A stretch of 64,000 bases of DNA, taken from Cyanophora paradoxa (Eukaryota; Glaucocystophyceae; Cyanophorales; Cyanophoraceae). The position numbers and the translations under genes are program-made. The notes below the pieces were generated by a model. It was not told where the DNA came from, searched no databases, and saw only the letters and a list, made by a program, of their open reading frames with translations. The stretch covers positions 116,030 through 180,029 of the forward strand of contig QPMI01000427.1 of assembly GCA_004431415.1 (NCBI GenBank), given 5' to 3'. Below are positions 10,381 through 21,401 of this stretch, one piece after another (position 1 is the stretch's first letter; every line of letters starts with the position of its first letter).

Positions 10381-11094
10381 TCCACGCACCTCCCCCCCCA
10401 TGCCGCCGCCGAGTTGTTTCTGTCTGTTTTGAGCCGTGCATGTGTAACGATGAACACATTATTAAAGCTCGCTTGAATTACTTTCCAAAGATGTGTAGCT
10501 GTCGGGGCTCGCCAGACGCGGAGCACTGCCGATTCCAGCCCGCCAGAGAGCCTGGCTGGTTCCAGAGAGTGAATGAGTGAATCGGCAATCAGGGCGTTGC
10601 GGGAGGGCCCTTAAACGCTATAATATATCGTATAATATCTATTCAAACGCATCTATAACGCTATCCTAAGAGCGCGGGCTGCCTGAATAAAGTGGCAGAA
10701 AAGTACGGCTTCTAGAGATCGCCAGAAGGCTAGACTACGTCATACAGTTGGTCTAGTCACTTTGGGCTGGACGGAGGGGAGTTTCGGACCATTTTATTCC
10801 CAGCGCTTCAGCATCGCCCCTGCAGCATATACTAACGCAATAAAATGTAATATAAGCTTAAATAGAACCTATCTAGTTCTTTTGGGGGGCCGGCTGCCGA
10901 CTAACAGTGACTTTGCATCTGCAGCTTCATGATCATGATCATCTGCAGCCCGCGGCCCGCCCCGAGTACGTTCCTTCCACATCCCGACACGGTCACTCCG
11001 CCCCATTCAGCTGTATATCGCTTGCGCTTGCTCTTACTCATGATCATATTTACTTGCTAGCTGCTGGCGCCGAGGGCGGGGGGAGTGACTAAGT

Positions 11095-11900
11095 CAACGG
11101 GGGAGGAGAGGAGGCCGAGGCGGGCGGCGGCGGGGCTCTCTGGGCGGGGCGCAAGCGCGGCGGGCGGCGGCGCGGCTCGCCGGCGGGGCGGAGGCGCGGC
11201 GGGCGGCGGCGCGGCACGCCGGGCGGCGCGGAGGCGCGGCGGCGGCGTCGGGGCTCGCCGGGCGGGACGCAAGCGCGGCGAGCGACGGCGCGGCTCGCCG
11301 CACGGGGCGGAGGCGCGGCGGGGGCCGGCGCGGCTCGCCGGGCGGGCCGGAGGCGCGGCGGGCGGCGTCGGGGCTCGTCGGGCGGGACGGAGGCGCGGCG
11401 AGCGACGGCGCGGCTCGCCGGCGGGGCGGAGGCGCGGCGGGCGGAGGCGCGGCTCGCCGGGCGGGGCGTAGGCGCGGCGGGCGGCGGCGGGGTCGCCGGG
11501 CGGGCGGGGACGCGGCGGGCGGCGGCGCGGCTCGCCGGGCGGCCGCGGGCCGGAGGCGCGGCGGGGGCCGGCGCGGCTCGCCGGGCGGGCCGGAGGCGCG
11601 GCGGGCGGCGTCGGGGCTCGCCGCACGGGCGGAAGGCGCAGCGGGCGGCGGCGCGGCTCGCCGCCCGGGGCGGAGCGGCGGCGCGGCTCGTCGCCCGGGC
11701 GGAGCGGCGGGCGGCAGCGGGGCTCGTAGCCCGGGCGAAGGCGCGGCGGACGGCAGCGGGGTCGCCGCACGGGGCGGAGACGCTGCGGGCGTAGGAGGAG
11801 CTCGCCGCACGGGGCGGGGACGTCGACGCGGCCGCCGGCCGGCGGCGGCGCGGCTCGCCGCACGGGCGAAGGCGCGGCGCGCGCCGGCGGGCGGTGGCGG
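11095..11900. repeat. GC-rich minisatellite
   Basis: About 800 bases built almost wholly from short variants of GGCGGCGCGGCTCGCCGG with GGCGGAGGCGCGG, unit length roughly 27-32 bases with many variants. It lies inside the hAT-like element near its right end. Several frames of 200-300 codons are open on both strands solely because of the GC repeat. Confidence 0.75.
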
Positions 11901-12200
11901 GGCCGCCGCACGTGGCGTTGACTACGTATACCTCCCGCCGGACGCTGCAGTGATTCCATTTCTCGGAACGCTTCTGTCCCGCGGGAACAAGGTCCGACGG
12001 TCCGGCTGTGGTGCTGCCGCCATCGCTGAGCTGCTTCGCTGCAGCTGCCGCCACCTCTACGGTGCCACCGGGAACCCCCTCACACGGATCCGACCCTTTG
12101 TATGGACCCGACCCGCCGGGTCACCACCTGGACCCGTGACCCGCGGGTCAGGCGACCCACGGGTCCACCCGCGGGTCCGGCGACCCGGGCCGGAGCCCTA

Positions 12201-12354
12201 TAAGCCGGCGCTAAGAAAACTGCGGCATGTACCCCCCTCACTCTGCTAGAAGGCTTCAAACCGCATTAATTCGGGGGCGCATAATTATCCGTAATGGGGG
12301 TCCGGGTCCAAAAACGCATTACTTACAGGCGCATTACTTAAGTGTTTTACGGTA
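12201..12354. repeat. right part of an interrupted MITE-like repeat
   Basis: Matches the right part of the intact copy at 20164-20478 (AAGCCGGCGCTAAG..., GCATTAATTCGGGGGCGC, GTCCGGGTCCAAAAA) and ends in AAGTGTTTTACGGTA, the inverted partner of TACCGTAAAACACTT. Its left part survives at 9287-9328. The hAT-like element splits it, and the DIRS-like element cuts off its left end. Confidence 0.7.
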
Positions 12355-12888
12355 CTAGGCTAGCGCTGCAGGCTGCAGCCACTGTCCGGCCCACTGAGTA
12401 CTAAGTTCTACTAACTAGTACTGTGATTCTGTGCTCGAAGCCGTTGCAGTGATTTTTTTCGCCCGGCCAGTGGACCGATCACCACTTTTTTGTACCGGTA
12501 AGTTGGGCGTGACTCCGGAGTCTCCGGTGAGTTGCCGGTAAGTTGCGGTGGTAAGTCGCCGGTAACGCCGGTAGGTTCGCGGTAATTGCGAACTTACTAC
12601 TGCGGGAGTCTGCGCATATACTATGATATACGTGGCATTGCAGTAACTTAGTAATTATAAGTTAATGGCATTGCCGTAACGGTATACGTATTACGTAGAC
12701 TCGAGGCTGTGGCCGGTAATTCAATAAAAAATGATCGGCAATTTAACGACTCGGCAATGTTGCTGGTTAGGGGGGTAGGTATTTTCTTAGCCCGCCATTA
12801 AACATGTACAGAATTAATTATAACCTAAATTCGGCAATTTATCGCCACGGCAATTCCGATTTTGGGCGAATTCGGCAATTTTTCTTCT
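12355..12888. other. intergenic host DNA
   Basis: No credible gene. From 12,495 to 12,595 the word CCGGTAAGTTG and variants recur in a simple pattern. Downstream the sequence becomes AT-rich with repeated TCGGCAATTT words. Confidence 0.4.
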
Positions 12889-12966
12889 TTTTTTTTAGGG
12901 CGAACCCCCCGGGTCCCCCCCGTAGGTAGTAAAATAGAAAATCGACAAAGCAATCACGAATCAAAC
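12889..12966 (-). repeat. diverged LINE-type 3' tail
   Basis: Read on the minus strand it holds the same tail seen at 17646 and 21402 (GCAATCAC, CTACCTACGGGGGG, TTCGCCC) ending in poly-A (poly-T on the plus strand, 12,886-12,897). It is diverged and short. The neighbouring SINE's poly-T begins directly at its right edge, so one element has landed in or beside the other. Confidence 0.5.
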
Positions 12967-13148
12967 ATTTTTTTTTTTTTTTTAAGATCTACGGTGGGCG
13001 TGCCCACTCGTAGTACACAACGAGGATACAAGTCACGGTATCGGGAATCACAGGGATTCGAAGTACAACGTAGCGGAAACAGCAGGAACCGAACCCGGGA
13101 ATCCGGGAGGTCGTAGCACGACCTTATACCACTGCGCTAAAGCGCGGG
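12967..13148 (-). mobile_element. tRNA-derived SINE
   Basis: On the minus strand the head (13,148 downward) reads GCGCTTTAGCGCAGTGGTAT, containing an RNA polymerase III A box (TAGCGCAGTGG), followed about 35 bases later by a B box (GGTTCGGTTCC). The body is ~80 bases of unrelated sequence. The 3' end carries CTACGAGTGGGCACGCCC closing on CGTAG, a hairpin, and then poly-A (poly-T at 12,967-12,983 on the plus strand). Head, body, hairpin and A-tail make a standard SINE. The hairpin stem resembles that of the LINE tails in this window. Confidence 0.7.
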
Positions 13149-13340
13149 TATCAAACATAGTCGTAGGCAATATTAATCGAGATCGCAAGACATATGCATA
13201 ACTTCAGCAGCATAAGAACTAGCCTAGTAGGGATCACGACGACTCGTCGACGAGGCACACGATCGCGACTCGGCGAGAACGCAATTCGGCAATTTTTCGC
13301 CTCGGCAATCCTACACTGGCACAGAACTATCATCAGTGAC
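13149..13340. other. intergenic host DNA
   Basis: No recognisable gene or repeat; moderately AT-rich with TCGGCAATTTTTCGCC-like words near 13,280. Confidence 0.3.
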
Positions 13341-14460
13341 TATCACTCATGATCACTAGTACTGACTCGTGAGTCAGTGAGCGCTCATCATCATGGCATG
13401 CCATGATGGCATGCAGGATGATGCAGCTACTACTAGGCTACTACATTAGTACTACCGTAGTACTAGTACTACCGTACACGGTACATCATGGCATGTACAA
13501 GGCTACACAGTCTACACTGTACATACTACTACTGTCATGTCATTAAGTTAGGCGTCGCTTTTCTTAGACGTTTGCCCACCCGTCGTGATAGACGTTCACA
13601 AAGATAGACGAGCAGCTGGTCGCTCCATACAAGCGTTACTATGGCATACCCCCTTTAGGCACAGTTAGACGGGGATTAAGTTAGACGAATGGGTGATCAT
13701 GAACTCGTCTATCCGCGCCTAACTTTGTCGTCGCCTAACTTTGTGGATTGACAGTATCATAGTATGATACTAGTAGCCTACTAAGCCTAGTAGAGCGGGG
13801 CTGCACAGCCTCACAGACTGCAGTGTCACACTGTCACTGCACTAGCCTTAGTACTAGTTAGTAGCCTGCACTGTCTGGCAGTCACAGAGTGTCTGCACAC
13901 TCAGTGACTGTGAGCTCGAGTCTGTGACATGTACATTGTACAGCCTGCCAGGCATGCATGCGCGGCGCAGTGGCCCAGCGCTAGCTATATATAGCGGCGC
14001 CGGCTGCGCACGCATCATCATGGCATGGCATGCGCATTCAGGCTGCACTGCAGCTGCAGCCTGCAGCCTCATCGATATCATCATGATGATCATATTATCA
14101 TGGCATGACTCCGGATCCGGATCCCGCATGCCATGATGAGCATGATCATCGCCGTCGGATACTGATGACTCAGTGATGAGTATCCGATGTGGACCGATGA
14201 TCGATCCGATGATCAGGCACTGCGGCAGCATTCAGTGCCATTCAATGATTCAGGCTGCAGCCTGCAGCCTCGCCCGGCCGAGTCGTAGTCGGGCTGCACT
14301 GGCTGCAGGCTGCAGCCGCTGAGCCAGTCACTGTCACTCACTGAGTGACGTCCGACTGATGATCATGGCATAGTACCGTAGTACTACTACTGTACTACTA
14401 CAGTACTAGTACTAGTCACTGAGTATGCATGCAGCTGGTCGATATCATGATCATGATTCA
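13341..14460. repeat. palindrome-dense noncoding tract
   Basis: Unusually dense in short reverse palindromes and their overlaps: GGCATGCC, CATGATCATG, CTGCAG, TAGTACTA, GATATC, GCATGC. It holds an inverted repeat of AAGTTAGGCG (13,543) with CGCCTAACTTT (13,732), about 200 bases apart, that could be a MITE. No reading frame here resembles a protein. Confidence 0.5.
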
Positions 14461-14566
14461 CGATTACGACGGTCTCGCTCCGGATATATACACGTACGCG
14501 CGCTCGTCACGGCGTCTCGTTCGGCCGCCCACGATATCGCTCATCGCGCACAAAGGCGGGATATCG

Positions 14567-17500
14567 ATGAGCAACCCTAGGCCTTCCATCTCGAGCCCTC
14601 GAGCTCGGGGTTCGAGATGTAAATCGCTCTCGCTGCAGCTGGCCATGGTCGCACTCGCCGCAGCGGTGCTCCTCGGCTGCAGCTGCCCCGGTGACTGCAG
14701 CTGCCCCGGCCCCCGGCCGCGGGTCACCGCCCGTAGCGATTGCAAGCTGCACGCACATGTGTAACTGCAGATATAAATCTCTAGATCTAGACCGTGAGCT
14801 TGTTTCGCGCGAACGTTAACGCCAACGCGCATGCACATGCGCAGGGGTCGGGGCGCTCTCGGACCGCCTGCTGCCGGGCATCCGCTCGCTGCCCGTCGGG
14901 AGCGGCTGGAGCGACATCGCCCAGGGGAACTACACATTCTGTTTGGGAAATGATCCTGCCGTAGACGGAGGCACGCCCGTGCATGTGGAAGGCGAGTTGA
15001 CGGCTCAGCGCCTAGCGCTGTGCTTGCGACATTGACCGTGTATGCCGGTCCAGTTTACACATCTATATATATACGCCCGCAGGAACTGGCACTGGGGCGA
15101 AGTTCCACGGTTATATTTCGAGTGCGCACAATCATGATCACGATCATAAGCGTAATCAAAAATATCATAACATCGATATCTGCGAGTAATGTATATATAT
15201 ATAAACGTTAACGCTGCTCGAGCTCGAGCTCACTACTGATCATCCGCGGTCGTGCATGTGTTCAGGTCTTCATTACTCACATTTCGATGGTTGGTTTATC
15301 TATAAATATTAATCGAACATAGAACAAGAGGTTTCGCCGTTGTAACACACACCCATGGCCACCGCCGTCGGCGCGCGTCCGCAGGATACCTCTACGTGGG
15401 GGACGGGTATGGCATTTCCAGGGTGAACAGCAGCTGCTCATCGCAAGCCGTCGCGGGATACCACCCGGACCAGCCTCCTTTGCCCGATGTGGGCTCAACG
15501 AAATCTGCACGCGACGTAGCAATCGTGTGAGCATAAAAATTGTCTTTATTCGCGACTCGGTGAAGTCTTTTGAGGCGAAGCTTATTATAAGACGCCTCCG
15601 GATCCGCAGCGACGTGCGCGCAATACACGCCAACTCAAGCAGCGGCCTTTTTTGGATGCAAGGAGAGGACCTTACCATCGGCTACCTTAATCTTGCGACC
15701 TCGGAGGTCACGACACTGTGGAAATCCGGGATGTACGGCTCTGACTGTCCGGCTTTGGACTCGTGCGCTGGCGCATACGTATACTACGCGAACGGATTCG
15801 GATCCATGACTTACCACGCGGGCAAGATTTATGTTCTAGCAAAGCGCGATCTCGCATCGACTGTTTGTGCTAGCTGTGTCGTCAGTGATGGGCGGAGATC
15901 CCTCCGTCAATTCACGGACAGCGAGGCCGGACGGCACAGCGTCGTTCTTTTCACAATCCCCTCTACAGGTGCTGGGCTTCCGTGTCTGAATCCGATTGCA
16001 TCTGTTTGCAATTACTTACAGTCGTTCCTTATTATCAGGGGGACGCTCCTCGTTTGTTGCGGCCTTCGCATCCAGCTCTAGCGGTGACGGCAGTGGTAGA
16101 GTAATATCGAATTCGCTGGCAGCCGAGGCTGTGGGCTCCTCCGTCCACGTCTACGCCGGCGTCCGCGAGGATGTGCCTGCTGCGGGGGGGATCGGCGACG
16201 GTCTCCCGTCCCGTATTGTCAAGGTGCGTTCGAATTCACGTCGCGTCGCGGCCGTACGCGTCTGCAGCTGCTTCAAATTCTCTCGATCACTCTAGAAATC
16301 GATATGGAATATATGCATGCGCAGCTTGTGATCGGTGCATCCTCCACCGTCGTCTCAAACTTCACGACATTCACCGCGAGCTCCTCGCCGCCCTACATCC
16401 ACGGGCTCGCCATCGTGAAAACAACGTGCGCTCGCGCATCGTTTTCACCGACTGCAGGACTCGCGATCGATGCTCACATGCACCTGCGCGGGTGGCTCGA
16501 CGCAGCCACGGCCCGTGGCGGCTCGTGGCTCAAATCGAGGAGTCTGTGACGAAAAGGTTCATCGCGTCGTACGACTCTTCCGGCACCGAAGTGGCCGGCG
16601 AGAGGATCGAGTCCGCTGCCAAGTGCGTTCGTGTTCGCACCTCCGAACTGCGAACTCTTTATTATTAATATTATAATTAATATTTATGGCTCATACTTCA
16701 TTTGCCACGTGCACCTTCAGCCCCTTTGGAGTGGAGCTCACGACAGAAGACCCATTTGTGGATAAAACTGAGATCCGTCCGTTTCCGGCGCTCACAGATA
16801 TCGGCTCGCGCGATCACCCCATCATTTACTCCGCTTGGGCGAGAGTGCGCTTCGGCGACAGCGGAAATGCGGTTGATAGTTTTATAGGCGCAAAAGCTGG
16901 TTTCATTTTCGCCCATCGCCTGAACACCACGATTGCGTTCCCCACCCCGAGCCCGAGCCCGTCGCCCAGCCCGTCGCCCAGCCCGTCGCCCAGCCCGAGC
17001 CCCTCCGGCACCCCGGTGCGCGCCCCCGTCGACGTCGCATAAATCAAGCTTGTCAAAGCGCTAGCCGCTGAGCTTGTTACTGATTTCCCCGCATTCAATC
17101 GCGAGACTCGAGATCTAGATCTGATACAGTCTTCCTTGTCGTATTCAGAGTCCGTCGCCAAGCCCGAGCCCCTCCGGCACCCCGGTGCGTGCCTCACTGC
17201 ATGACTCAGTGACTTCAACTTAAGCTTGTTTCTCTATATGTATATGTGCATGCGGGGCTCTGCTTCTCAGAGCCCGTCGCCTTCCCCGAGCGCGACGCCG
17301 GCGCCCGAGGCGCCCACGCCGACGCCCTCGAGCCCCGTCCTCGCCCCCTCGCCGACGCCGGCGCCCGCGCCGACTCCGCTGTCGGGAACGTCGACGGCTC
17401 CTACGCCGACCCCCGCACCGGCGGCGGCTTCCAACTCGAGCTCGACGGGCGCCGGCGCGGCCCCGGACGCGGCGATGGCGGCCGGCGTGACCGGCCCGAC

Positions 17501-18952
17501 GTCGAAGGTGGTCGTCAAGTCCAACGTCACCGAGCAGTCCACCACCGTCTCCACGAGCTTCGACACCGAGAGCAGGGTCCGTCCAATTGCAAGAAGGCTT
17601 TTCTTTTAACCACTTCCAATATTAATTGCAATTGTTTATTAACAATTTTTTTGAGAGACTACGGTGGGGCGAACCCCCCGTAGGTAGTGATATTAAAGAC
17701 AACAAAGCAATCACAAATCAAAGATACAGTAAACTAGCACAAAATATATACAGAATCAAGAGGGATCACGAGAAGGGACACGATCAGAATTGTTTATTAA
17801 CAACTTCTTCATTTAAGATGCATTTGTTTGATATATATTGTCCACTTGCAATTGTACCTAACATCGCGCGGGCCGGGCAGTGCAAGGACTGGAAGCACTC
17901 GTTCAACCCGAACAAGGAGCGCAAGAGCCTGCTCGACACGCTCAACAAAGACCGCTCGGACAAGGACAAGTTCGACGACTCGATGATCACCGTCGGCAAC
18001 GCCGACTGCAAGAGCTCGTGCGCGGGCCGCTTGAGTTTTGAATCGTCGCTTAATCGGTTTTATTCAAACTCGGAATCGAACGTCTCGCAGGCGCAAGGCG
18101 GCCCGCCGCCTGCTGGCGACGACGGGCGCCTTCGGGGTCGTCGTGCGGGACCAGATCACCACAGGCGGCACGACCGGCGCCCTCGGCGCCTCCGCCCTCT
18201 TCACGGCGCTCAAGACGGCCGTCACCGCCGGCCAAGTCACCGTGAGCGCAATCTCGATGCTCGATCGCACCAATATAATAAGCCAACTGACGCGTCTCCG
18301 TCGCGCAGGTCAACGGGGCGAAGGCGTCGACCATCGCGGACCCCGTCGTGAAGGTGTACGCGCCGGGGACCTTCACGTACGAGCCGCCCGTCGCGGCGGC
18401 GGCCGCCGTGCAGGCCTCCCCCTCCTCCGCCTCGATCCGCTTCCAGTCGACGCAGGCCGAGTGCGACGCGCACATGAGCTCCAACACACTCCTCACCGTG
18501 CGCTTCATCGCCCGTTGCTGATCATGAGCTCAATTAAAACATGAGCTTGTAAATGGCCTCATGAATTACTGTTTTCCGTCGTTGATTAAATTTCGCGAGC
18601 GCAGGTGGAGGACGCGCTCCACGCGGCGATCAACGCGCTCAAGGGCCCCGTCTCGCGCTCGCAGGTGGCCGTGACGGGCATCGCCTGCACGGGCGGCGGC
18701 TTCTCCGTCGCCGTCTCGCTCGGCGCCGGCGGCGCGTACAAGACGGGCAAGGAGCTCGCCGACGCCGTCCAGGCGGCCGTCGCCGACCGCTCGCTCAAGC
18801 TCGGCCCGTACGCCGCCATCGCCGGCGGCGCCGGCCTGACCTCCGGCTCCGACACGTACTGGCCCTCGACCGGCGCCCGGGCCGCCTCGACCGCGCTCGG
18901 GGCCGCCCTGCAGCTCGCCGCGGTCGCCGGCCTCCTCGCCCTCGCCGCGTAG
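14567..18952 (+). CDS. spliced host gene for a secreted or surface-anchored protein
   Basis: A multi-exon gene of unrecognised family. Exons with matching phases can be chained at the 3' end: up to 16622, 16721-17015, 17149-17184 (a 36-base exon), 17271-17576, 17881-18017, 18091-18241, 18309-18497 and 18605-18952. Donors are GTGCGT, GTGCGC, GTGAGC or GTCCGT and all acceptors end in AG. The likely first exon (14567-14690) encodes a signal/anchor segment (LQLAMVALAAAVLLGC), then an exon from 14845. Frames at 15385-15970 (GYLYVGDGYGIS, YHAGKIYVLAK) look like beta-propeller blades. Ser-Pro repeats form linkers, and the end (ALQLAAVAGLLALAA) resembles a GPI-anchor signal. Exons between 15,020 and 16,550 are only approximate. 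Confidence 0.55.
17646..17787 (-). mobile_element. 5'-truncated LINE-type insertion in an intron
   Basis: 142 bases, poly-A at the left (poly-T 17646-17652), nearly identical to 21,407-21,548. It is flanked by a perfect 16-base duplication, AATTGTTTATTAACAA, at 17630-17645 and 17788-17803. It lies inside the intron 17577-17880 of the surface-protein gene. On the minus strand its end folds as CTACGG-GGGG-TTCG-CCCC-A-CCGTAG, a hairpin capped by a UUCG tetraloop, just before the A-tail. Target-primed reverse transcription of a LINE or its SINE partner explains all of this. Confidence 0.8.
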
Positions 18953-20163
18953 CCTAGTGCTAGTACTAGTAGCTTTAGTTTTGGCGACGCCAACGCTCGC
19001 GATCGCGCTCGTGTGATAAATGGCTATATATAATTCTTAACTATAGCTAAATATATGATAGCTATAGATAGTTATTATATAACGCTCGCCGCGTAGCCTG
19101 TAGCTAGCGCTAGCTATAACATTAGGGTATACTTATACGTACTTTTCCGACACGACTCCATGGCCAGCGTAGGCGCTGGCATGGTATCCAGCCCGTAATG
19201 TAATAAATGTTAATATATATTCTAGAAATGACAGATCTAGATCGACGCGAACAGGGGCTAGGGGCGGGCCCCCCTGCGGAGGGGCCCCGGCCCCCGGGGC
19301 GTACCTCGAGCCCCGTCGACGTCCGAGCCCCGCCTCGCCCGCGCACCACGGCCAAGTTCTACGAGACATCAAGCGGGCATCTAGGACGTCGACCGTGCAG
19401 CTCATAATGCCGCGCTCACTGCTAGAGGACCGGCGCATATTATGTTCTGGAGGCGACTCAGTAGACTACAGCTCAAGCACCAGCTCGACACGACTACTAG
19501 CTGTAGCACTCTTGTCATCTATCTCCTCCTGCAGTCAGCATCCCAGTATCCGGTAGGCGAGGAGCGGGGCCGGGGCCGGGGACTGTTGTCAAGTGTGTAC
19601 GAATGCAACAGGCTTTCCCAAAAAAACGAGCCCCGCCTCGCCCAGGGAGAGGGCGAATTCGAATCGAAGCCCGTGGGGGGGTCCGCCGGTGCCGCCGCCG
19701 GGGCCCCGAGCCCGCCGGGCCGGGCCGGCCCGGCCGCCGGCCCCGCCCGCGGCCGCGGCGCCGGCCCGGCGCCGGGCCGGCGGGCGCCGGCGCAGGCCCG
19801 GGCCGCCGCCGGCCCGCCGGGCCTTGCGCGGGCCGCGGCCGGGGCCAGCCTGGCAGCTGCAGCCTGCAGCCTGGCAGCCAAGCAATTGCGGCCGGCGCCC
19901 CCGGCGCCCGAGCCTCGGACTCTCGGAGTCGCGGGCCGGCCGGTCGCGGGCCGCGGGCCGGCGCCGGCGCGCCGGCCGCGCCGCCGTCGCGCCGGCGCGC
20001 CTCGCCGGCGCCGAGTCGCGGCCCCGGCGGCCCGGCCACTAGTACTGGGCCAGGGCCGGCCCTCGCGGCGGTACCGTAGACGGTCCGTAGTACCCTCGAG
20101 CCTCGGAGCTCGCAATTCAAAGTTGGCTGGTGGGCCAGTGGTGGCCAACTTCGCAATATAGGC
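18953..20163. other. intergenic GC-rich host DNA
   Basis: No credible gene. 18,960-19,120 is AT-rich with TAGCTATA words. 19,660-20,060 is extremely GC-rich low-complexity DNA (GGCCGGCCCGG-like); every long open frame there, on both strands, is a by-product of composition. Confidence 0.45.
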
Positions 20164-20478
20164 TACCGTAAAACACTTAAGCCTTTGAAGTAATGCGGGC
20201 ACTTAAGCCTTGAAGTAATGCGGTCGACGTCCCGAAATAATGCGTTTTCCGCTGACAAAACGCATTAATTTGGGGGCGCATTAATATCGAAGCGCTAAGC
20301 CGGCGCTAAGAAAACTGCGGCATCCCCCTCACGCTGCCAGCCTGGCAGAAGCCTTGAAGGCTTCAAAACGCATTAATTCGGGGGCGCATAATGAACCGAA
20401 CTGGCATGGGGGTCCGGGTCCAAAAAAGCATTACTTACCGGCGCATTAATATTACTCAGTGACTTCAGTGTTTTACGG
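20164..20478. mobile_element. intact MITE-like repeat (hAT empty site)
   Basis: 315 bases starting TACCGTAAAACACTTAA and ending AGTGTTTTACGG, so the ends are inverted repeats of at least 12 bases. The inside repeats GCATTAATT(T/C)GGGGGCGC twice. It has the site TAAGCCGG (20296-20303) occupied by the hAT-like element in the other copy (9287-12354). No coding capacity, so I call it a miniature inverted-repeat element; superfamily unknown. Confidence 0.6.
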
Positions 20479-21401
20479 ACCCTGCTCAACAAGGAGAAGC
20501 ACGGCCGGCAGTTCGCTTGTAAGACAGTGTTCAAAAACATCAGCGCGACATCGAGCATCGACAGCCATTCCATTGCTGCTCTCGTTAATCTGTATGAGCT
20601 GTACCTTGCATTGCTGGTGTTCCCATTTTCGAGTTGGCAGGCCAGATTAAGAAGGCAGTAGGGCGACGTCGACGTCGACCTGAAGGGTCTCCAGATGGAA
20701 AGAAGCGGAAGTCGACTTAGTTGTTTATGTTTCACTGAACAATTTGAGCAAGATCGTATACGTACGTGCGTAGCTAGCTAGCGCGCGGGAAAGAGATGGG
20801 AAAGAGGGGCGTACATGGGGTACCCCCTCCTCAAGCATTTGACAAATATTTGACCTAGCCGAGGGGCCAAGCATTTGAGCCGGCCGGCTCGGGTGCTTGG
20901 CTTGGCTTGACTCCGGAAGGCCAAAATTTGGCTTGGCTTGGCTTGAAGCCGGGGGGGGTCAAGCATCAGGCCTATTTACGGTAGCCTGCAAATAGGCTGC
21001 AATCATGATTGCAATGCCATGATGCCCTGAATGATGAGCCTGAATATTAATCAGGCAGCATGCCGCAGACTCAGTGCACGTGACTCCCGCAGCGTCCCGC
21101 TGGAGTCCCCGGCGACTCCCCGGGCCCGCATGCGCATTGCGCAGTGCATATGCATGGCACTGGCCGCACTGCGCATGCCATGATGCATGGCAACATTGGC
21201 AAGTCTGCTGCTGTCGACGTCCGACGGTCACAGACTCACAGCTGCAGTCACTGAGTGTCTAGATCTGGCACTGTCTGCATGCGCAAGGCTGCAATTGCAA
21301 CTTACTAACTTCGCAAGTTGCAATTCAATGTTTATAAGTTGCCGTACGCGTAGAGCAGGAAAATACTGGGCCGGAAATTAGTGGATCATAAAACTTGGCC
21401 C
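20479..21401. other. intergenic host DNA with simple repeats
   Basis: No credible gene. 20,880-20,950 repeats GCTTGGCTTG. 20,960-21,260 is again rich in short palindromes (CATGATTGCAATGCCATGAT, GCATGC, CTGCAG) like 13,341-14,460. Confidence 0.4.

Larger units (their letters stand above)
9329..12200. mobile_element. non-autonomous hAT-like transposon
   Basis: Begins TAGGGCTCCGGCCCGGGTC and ends with its perfect 19-base reverse complement. It is flanked on both sides by the 8-base duplication TAAGCCGG (9321-9328 and 12201-12208). The related repeat at 20164-20478 carries a single TAAGCCGG (20296-20303) with no insertion, which is the empty site. An 8-bp duplication with TAGGG-type ends is the hAT superfamily signature. 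Sub-terminal ACCCGCGGGT/ACCCACGGGTC words recur inside both ends and may be transposase binding sites. I see no transposase; the inside is repeats and GC-rich noncoding DNA, so the copy must be mobilised in trans. Confidence 0.8.

Noticed and set aside
9577-10526. A 283-codon frame as a possible hAT transposase
   Set aside because: No hAT dimerisation (hATC) or zinc-finger BED motif is visible, and the frame runs over the 157-bp repeats in Arg/Ala-rich sequence.
11057-12054. Open frames of 240-320 codons rich in Arg, Pro and Ala on both strands
   Set aside because: They are produced by the GC minisatellite; all frames stay open for lack of A/T-rich stop codons and none has a domain.
13075-13148. 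A tRNA gene on the minus strand
   Set aside because: A and B boxes are present, but the T stem does not pair properly and the sequence continues into a body, hairpin and A-tail, so it is a SINE head.
13541-13743. A MITE bounded by AAGTTAGGCG / CGCCTAACTTT
   Set aside because: The arms are short and interrupted and no flanking duplication is visible; kept only as a note within the palindrome-rich tract.
19515-20202. Several 150-240-codon frames in the GC-rich tract
   Set aside because: Overlapping open frames on both strands with only Ala, Gly, Pro and Arg; composition explains them.
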